Origin: Fluviibacter sp041311015
Lineage (GTDB): Bacteria; Pseudomonadota; Gammaproteobacteria; Burkholderiales; Rhodocyclaceae
Assembly: GCA_041311015.1 (NCBI GenBank)
Contig: JBFYKG010000053.1
Span: 1-9,469 of the forward strand
Length of the DNA: 9,469 nt
Direction: 5' to 3'
In this document: piece by piece, positions 5,867 through 9,469 of the stretch
Numbering within the stretch: the first letter of the stretch is position 1
How the letters are laid out: each line of letters opens with the position of its first letter
The notes under the pieces: model-generated
What the model saw: the letters and a program-made list of their open reading frames with translations, nothing else
What the model was told of the DNA's origin: nothing
Database searches by the model: none
Translations under genes and position numbers: made by a program

Positions 5867-7939
5867 TCAGGTCGTGAAGAACCACAGGGTCAGCAGCGCA
5901 AAGACGCCGATGATCATGGTGAACGCATACTGGTACAGATAACCGGTCTGGAAGTGACGGACGATACCCGCCACCACTGCAACCAGCTTCGCCGAGCCGT
6001 TGACGAAGAAGCCGTCAATCAGTGTTGCCTCACCGAAGCGGTTGAGGAACCCACCGATCTTGCGGGCACCGCCGGCAAACACCGCCATGTTGAAGGCATC
6101 GAAGTAGTACTTGTTGTCCATGAGGGTATACAGGCCATGGAACTTCTTCTGCAAGGCCGCCGGGATCGACGGTTTAACCATGTAGAAGTAGTAGGTCACC
6201 ACTAGGCCAGCCACCATGAGCCAGAACGGCAAGGTGCTGACGGCATGCAGGGCCATGGCGATCGGGCCATGGAACTCTTCCTTCATGTCGGCCATGATCG
6301 GAATGTTCTTGGTGGCGTAAATCACACCATCAAAGAAAGTCCCATAGAGCATCGGATCGATGGTGTAGTAGCCGATGATGACCGACGGAATGGCGAGCAA
6401 CACCAGGGGCAAGGTGACGACCCAGGGTGACTCGTGCGGCTTGTCACCGGGCTGCAGGCCATGATGATGGCCATGGTCATCGTGACCATGTTCGTCATGC
6501 CCGTGCTCGTCGTGACCATGATGATCATCATGCGCGTGCGCAGCAGCCTGGGCCGCGGCCACGTGCTCGGCATCATTCCAGCGCTCGGGGCCATGGAAGA
6601 CGATAAAGTACGAGCGCATCGTGTAATAGGTTGTTACGAACACGCTAACCGTGACCGCAAACAGCGCATAACCATGCCCGGTGATATTTGACAGGTGCAC
6701 CGCTTCGATGATCGAATCCTTCGAGTAGAAACCCGAGAAGAACGGGAATGCAATTAGCGATAGCGAACCGATCAGCGTGGTAATCCAGGTGATCGGCATG
6801 TATTTCCACAGGCCACCCATGTTACGGATGTCCTGGTCATGGTGCATGCCGATGATGACCGAACCGGCGCCAAGGAACAGCAACGCCTTAAAGAAAGCGT
6901 GTGTCATCAGGTGGAAGATGGCAATCGGATACGCAGCCACACCGAGCGCAACGGTCATATACCCCAGCTGCGACAGCGTCGAGTAGGCAACGATGCGCTT
7001 GATATCGTTCTGGATCATGCCCAGGAAACCCATGAACAGCGCCCCAGTCGCGCCGATAATGAGCACGAACGACAACGCCGTCGGTGACAGGTTAAACAGG
7101 GGCGAGCAACGGGCCACCATGAAGATACCGGCGGTCACCATCGTCGCAGCGTGGATCAGCGCCGAGATCGGGGTCGGGCCTTCCATCGAATCCGGCAGCC
7201 AGACATGCAGCGGTACTTGTGCCGATTTACCCATCGCACCAATAAACAGGCAGATACAGGTCACGGTCATCAGCGACCACTGGGCATCGCCCCAGAGGTT
7301 AATCGTCTTGTCGGCAAACTTCGGGGCGGCCTTGAAGACTTCGGCGTAATCCAGCGTGCCGAAATAAGCCAGCACCAGACCGATACCGAGAATGAAACCG
7401 AAATCGCCCACGCGGTTGACCAGAAATGCCTTCAGGTTGGCAAAAATGGCCGTGTCACGGTTCATGTAGAAGCCAATCAGCAGGTACGAAACCAGACCCA
7501 CGGCTTCCCAGCCGAAGAACAGCTGCATGAAGTTGTTGCTCATGACGAGCATCAGCATCGAGAAGGTAAACAGACTGATGTACGAGAAGAAGCGGCGGAA
7601 ACCATCATCCTCCGCCATATAACCGATGGTGTAGATGTGAACCAGCAAAGAAACCGATGTGACGACGCACATCATCATGGCCGTCAGGCTATCGATCTGG
7701 AAGCCCACGCTGAAGGTGTATGCCCCACTGGTTGCCCACGTGTAGAGGTTGCCATTGAAGGTATGACCGGCCAGTACGTCCTGCATGACCATCAGCGACG
7801 CCACGAGCGAAATGGCGACACCGAGGATCGTGACACCGGCTGCAAACCAGCGCGGAATCACCCGGCAGAAGAGACCAGAAAGCGCAGCGCCGACCAGCGG
7901 GGCGAGAGGAACGGTGAGGTAAAGGGTTTTCATGTCCAT
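5867..7939 (-). CDS. nuoL: NADH-quinone oxidoreductase subunit L
   Basis: Distal antiporter-like subunit of complex I; besides the helix bundle it carries the long lateral helix lying along NuoM and NuoN. It has 690 residues, longer than the roughly 613 of E. coli, partly because of a histidine-rich insert at residues 468-493. Proton-path residues are present: Glu145 (FFGWEAVGLVSYLLIGF), Asp179 (NRVGDFGF), Lys238 (MGKSAQVPLHVWLPDSMEGP), Lys351 (HAFFKALLFLGAGS) and Lys407 (FSGFYSKDSI). The C-terminal part (about 605-690), containing YYFDAFNMAVFAGG, fits the lateral helix and last membrane helix. ATG at 7939 has AGGAA (complement of 7947-7951) 7 bases upstream; Met3 at 7933 is a less likely start. 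It lies 14 bases after nuoK. Confidence 0.97.
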   Translation of the reverse strand: MDMKTLYLTVPLAPLVGAALSGLFCRVIPRWFAAGVTILGVAISLVASLMVMQDVLAGHTFNGNLYTWATSGAYTFSVGFQIDSLTAMMMCVVTSVSLLVHIYTIGYMAEDDGFRRFFSYISLFTFSMLMLVMSNNFMQLFFGWEAVGLVSYLLIGFYMNRDTAIFANLKAFLVNRVGDFGFILGIGLVLAYFGTLDYAEVFKAAPKFADKTINLWGDAQWSLMTVTCICLFIGAMGKSAQVPLHVWLPDSMEGPTPISALIHAATMVTAGIFMVARCSPLFNLSPTALSFVLIIGATGALFMGFLGMIQNDIKRIVAYSTLSQLGYMTVALGVAAYPIAIFHLMTHAFFKALLFLGAGSVIIGMHHDQDIRNMGGLWKYMPITWITTLIGSLSLIAFPFFSGFYSKDSIIEAVHLSNITGHGYALFAVTVSVFVTTYYTMRSYFIVFHGPERWNDAEHVAAAQAAAHAHDDHHGHDEHGHDEHGHDDHGHHHGLQPGDKPHESPWVVTLPLVLLAIPSVIIGYYTIDPMLYGTFFDGVIYATKNIPIMADMKEEFHGPIAMALHAVSTLPFWLMVAGLVVTYYFYMVKPSIPAALQKKFHGLYTLMDNKYYFDAFNMAVFAGGARKIGGFLNRFGEATLIDGFFVNGSAKLVAVVAGIVRHFQTGYLYQYAFTMIIGVFALLTLWFFTT
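6461..6538 (-). repeat. Histidine-rich low-complexity segment of nuoL with three 15-bp units
   Basis: These bases encode NuoL residues 468-493, of which 13 of 26 are His and 8 are Asp or Glu. The core (6473-6517) is three consecutive 15-base units translating to GHDEH, GHDEH and GHDDH. On the - strand the units are GGTCACGACGAGCAC, GGGCATGACGAACAT and GGTCACGATGACCAT. All differences fall at third codon positions and only one changes the residue (Glu to Asp), which points to selection on the protein. The segment sits between two membrane helices, with IVFHGPERW before it and PHESPWVVTLPLVLL after it. Confidence 0.85.
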
Positions 7940-7953
7940 ACGACGATTCCTGC

Positions 7954-8259
7954 TTAGCCCTTCATGCGGTCAAGGTCATCCACGTGGATCGTGGACAGAT
8001 TACGGAACAGTACAACCAGAATAGCGAGGCCGATGGCTGATTCGGCAGCCGCGACCGCCAGAATGAAGAACACGAACACCTGGCCGTTCAGATCCTGCAG
8101 GAAATGCGAGAAGGCGACGAAGTTGGTGTTCACTGCCAGCAACATCAGTTCAATGGCCATGAGCAGAACAATCAGATTCTTCCGGTTGAGGAAGAGTCCG
8201 ATCACGCTGATGCCGAACAGGACAGCAGCCAGGACGAGGAAATGTGAGAGGGTCAGCAA
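7954..8259 (-). CDS. nuoK: NADH-quinone oxidoreductase subunit K (TTG start)
   Basis: Small three-helix membrane subunit of complex I (ND4L equivalent) linking the quinone-side module to the antiporter-like subunits. It has 101 residues, the usual length. The two essential membrane glutamates are visible: Glu37 in VLLMAIELMLLAVN and Glu73 in AVAAAESAIGLAILV (E. coli Glu36 and Glu72). The start is a TTG codon at 8259-8257: GGAG (complement of 8266-8269) lies 6 bases upstream, and the resulting N-terminus, with LSHFLVLAAVLFGISVIGLFLNRKN, matches the family. The first in-frame ATG would start at Met34 and delete the first helix. nuoJ ends 29 bases upstream and nuoL starts 14 bases downstream. 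Confidence 0.96.
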   Translation of the reverse strand: MLTLSHFLVLAAVLFGISVIGLFLNRKNLIVLLMAIELMLLAVNTNFVAFSHFLQDLNGQVFVFFILAVAAAESAIGLAILVVLFRNLSTIHVDDLDRMKG

Positions 8260-8265
8260 GGCAGT

Positions 8266-8269
8266 CTCC
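8266..8269 (-). promoter_or_regulatory. Ribosome binding site that fixes the nuoK TTG start
   Basis: GGAG on the - strand lies 6 bases before the TTG at 8259, the expected distance. No ATG or GTG at this spacing is in frame, so this site decides the start of nuoK. Confidence 0.7.
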
Positions 8270-8288
8270 GGATCAAACTCGGCTGGGG

Positions 8289-8942
8289 TTACTTGGCAGC
8301 GTTGTCACCGGCTTCCGATACAGGAGCGGCGGCAACAGCGGGTTGAGGTTTGACAGCATCCATCTTGACGATGCGCAGACGGTCGGATGCCTTGACGGCA
8401 ACCTGATCGCTGATGTTCTGCTTTTTGCTGTCCTTACGACCGCGATAGGTCAGGACTACCGCAGCAATGATGGCCACAAGCAGAATGGCTGCAGCAATCT
8501 GGTCCGGATAGGTGTACTCGGTATAGAGCATCACACCCAGATCCTTGGTATTGGAAGAATCCGCTAGTTCCGGCGGCAGCGGCGTATCAAACACTTGGAA
8601 GTACTGACCACCGAGCACAATCGCCATTTCAAGAATCATCAGGATACCGATCAGCGAACCCAGCGGCAGATAACTCCAGAAACCCTGGCGCAGGCGATCG
8701 AAGTTGATATCCAGCATCATGACGACGAAGAGGAATAGCACCATGACGGCGCCAACATAGACCAGAATCAGCACAATGGCCAGGAATTCGGCCTGGGCCA
8801 GCAGCCAGACACCGGCGGCCGTAAAGAAGCTGAGCACGAGGAACATGGCGGCATTCACCGGATTGCGCGCCGTGATCACGGCCAGGCTCGAACCCACCAG
8901 AATGGCGGAGAGCACGTAGAAGATGATCAGTTTGAATTCCAT
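8289..8942 (-). CDS. nuoJ: NADH-quinone oxidoreductase subunit J
   Basis: Membrane subunit of complex I (ND6 equivalent) with five expected helices. The conserved third helix AEFLAIVLILVYVGAVMVLFLFVVMML (residues 51-77, with Glu53 and Tyr62) undergoes a structural change during turnover in studied enzymes. I place the start at ATG 8942, giving 217 residues beginning MEFKLIIFYVL. AAGGA (complement of 8949-8953) is 6 bases upstream of it, while a TTG at 8948 directly abuts that site and is unlikely. The first part of the ribosome binding site is the nuoI stop codon TAA. After the last helix comes a basic stretch (YRGRKDSKKQN), then an Ala/Pro-rich tail to residue 217, making the protein longer than the E. 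coli one (about 184 residues). Such tails occur in betaproteobacterial NuoJ as I recall them. Confidence 0.95.
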   Translation of the reverse strand: MEFKLIIFYVLSAILVGSSLAVITARNPVNAAMFLVLSFFTAAGVWLLAQAEFLAIVLILVYVGAVMVLFLFVVMMLDINFDRLRQGFWSYLPLGSLIGILMILEMAIVLGGQYFQVFDTPLPPELADSSNTKDLGVMLYTEYTYPDQIAAAILLVAIIAAVVLTYRGRKDSKKQNISDQVAVKASDRLRIVKMDAVKPQPAVAAAPVSEAGDNAAK

Positions 8943-8948
8943 CTGCAA

Positions 8949-8953
8949 TCCTT
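8949..8953 (-). promoter_or_regulatory. Ribosome binding site of nuoJ, overlapping the nuoI stop codon
   Basis: AAGGA on the - strand; its AA belongs to the nuoI TAA stop (8952-8954). The 6-base gap to ATG 8942 selects that codon over the TTG at 8948 and suggests that nuoI and nuoJ are translationally coupled. Confidence 0.7.
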
Positions 8954-9461
8954 AGCGGTATTTCGCATCGCCGGCACGGTCGGCGGCGATCTGTGATTCA
9001 TAGCGATCGCCGTTGGCCAGCAGCATCGGCTTGGTGTAGTACAGATCACCGCGCGATTCGCCGTGATATTCGAAGACCCGGGTTTCGACGATGGCGTCAA
9101 CCGGGCAGGCTTCTTCACAGAAACCGCAGAAAATGCACTTGGTCAGATCGATGTCGTAGCGGGTGGTACGACGGCTGCCGTCATCACGCTGATCGGACTC
9201 GATGGTGATCGCCATCGCCGGACAGATCGCTTCGCAGAGCTTACAGGCAATGCAACGTTCTTCCCCGTTCGGGTAACGACGCAGGGCATGCAGGCCACGG
9301 AAACGGCGGCTTTGCGGTGTCTTCTCTTCCGGATACTGGACCGTGATCTTCGGCTGGAAGAAATACCAGCCGGTCACGCTCAGACCCTTGCAGAGCTCTT
9401 TCAGAAACAGGCTGTTAACAACCTGCTTGCTCTTGGTGACGAATTCGCTAATGGCACCCAT
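8952..9461 (-). CDS. nuoI: NADH-quinone oxidoreductase subunit I (two 4Fe-4S clusters)
   Basis: Peripheral-arm subunit of complex I holding clusters N6a and N6b, which pass electrons toward the last cluster in NuoB and then quinone. It has 169 residues. Two ferredoxin-type motifs are complete: Cys70, Cys73, Cys76, Cys80 (CIACKLCEAICP) and Cys109, Cys112, Cys115, Cys119 (CIFCGFCEEACP). The family stretches ITVQYPEEKTP, RFRGLHALRRYPNGEERC and RRTTRYDIDLTKC, and the end DAKYR, closely resemble betaproteobacterial NuoI. The N-terminal 35 residues contain the amphipathic membrane-contacting segment. ATG at 9461 is 8 bases from the window edge, so its ribosome binding site is only partly visible (AAGA). 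A TAA at 9468-9466 on the - strand could be the nuoH stop, but its frame cannot be verified. Confidence 0.97.
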   Translation of the reverse strand: MGAISEFVTKSKQVVNSLFLKELCKGLSVTGWYFFQPKITVQYPEEKTPQSRRFRGLHALRRYPNGEERCIACKLCEAICPAMAITIESDQRDDGSRRTTRYDIDLTKCIFCGFCEEACPVDAIVETRVFEYHGESRGDLYYTKPMLLANGDRYESQIAADRAGDAKYR

Positions 9462-9469
9462 GATCTTAA

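Noticed and set aside
6473..6517. Short tandem repeat that could suggest a CRISPR or protein-binding array.
   Set aside because: The units are contiguous 15-mers without spacers, in frame within nuoL, differing at third codon positions; this is a coding repeat.
6434..6691. A Met-rich + strand frame resembling a small membrane peptide.
   Set aside because: Its Met/Val richness is the reverse complement of the His/Asp repeat codons of nuoL (CAT read as ATG, GAC as GTC).
7151..7957. A 268-codon open frame on the + strand opposite nuoL.
   Set aside because: It is antisense to the conserved nuoL frame, its product is rich in His, Arg, Gln and Asp with no recognisable domain, and long antisense frames are expected from the codon bias of hydrophobic genes.
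1..9469. A previously undescribed system such as a defence island, mobile element or biosynthetic cluster.
   Set aside because: All but two genes belong to the Min system or complex I; the other two are common NUDIX and CBS-domain proteins. There are no transposases, terminal repeats, tRNA genes or foreign-looking segments.

Overview
The window is ordinary chromosomal core sequence, most likely from a betaproteobacterium. NuoI, NuoJ and NuoK read like betaproteobacterial complex I subunits, and a NUDIX gene directly after nuoN is a layout I recall from that class. Assignment below class level would be a guess; a Neisseriales-like lineage is possible. All genes have complete, undamaged frames, and I see no mobile element, tRNA, rRNA or CRISPR.

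Left end, + strand (1-1591): the cell-division-site selection genes minC (3' part only), minD and minE. MinD is a membrane ATPase, MinC inhibits FtsZ, and MinE stimulates MinD and drives the pole-to-pole oscillation that confines Z-ring assembly to midcell. minD and minE are tightly linked: 3 bases apart, with the minE ribosome binding site inside the end of minD. A strong 12-bp hairpin then closes the operon and also serves the convergent neighbour.

Middle, - strand (1662-2758): a small stand-alone two-CBS-domain protein, and upstream of it a NUDIX hydrolase of the ADP-ribose pyrophosphatase type. A second hairpin separates these two genes.

Right part, - strand (2828-9461): the distal half of the NADH:quinone oxidoreductase (complex I) operon in canonical order nuoI-J-K-L-M-N, continuing upstream past the right edge of the window. 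NuoI carries two 4Fe-4S clusters of the peripheral arm. NuoJ and NuoK are small membrane-arm subunits, and NuoL, NuoM and NuoN are the three antiporter-like proton-pumping subunits. The key charged residues of the proton path are all present. A terminator-like hairpin follows nuoN, immediately before the NUDIX gene.

I found no undescribed system. The points most worth a second look are a histidine-rich, tandemly repeated loop in NuoL, the placement of the nuo terminator right against the NUDIX ribosome binding site, the NUDIX stop codon lying inside a hairpin, and start-codon details for nuoK, nuoJ and nuoM. No stretch above 300 bases lacks a gene; the longest gaps (447-523, 1592-1661, 2097-2191, 2759-2827 and 5806-5866) are all under 100 bases.
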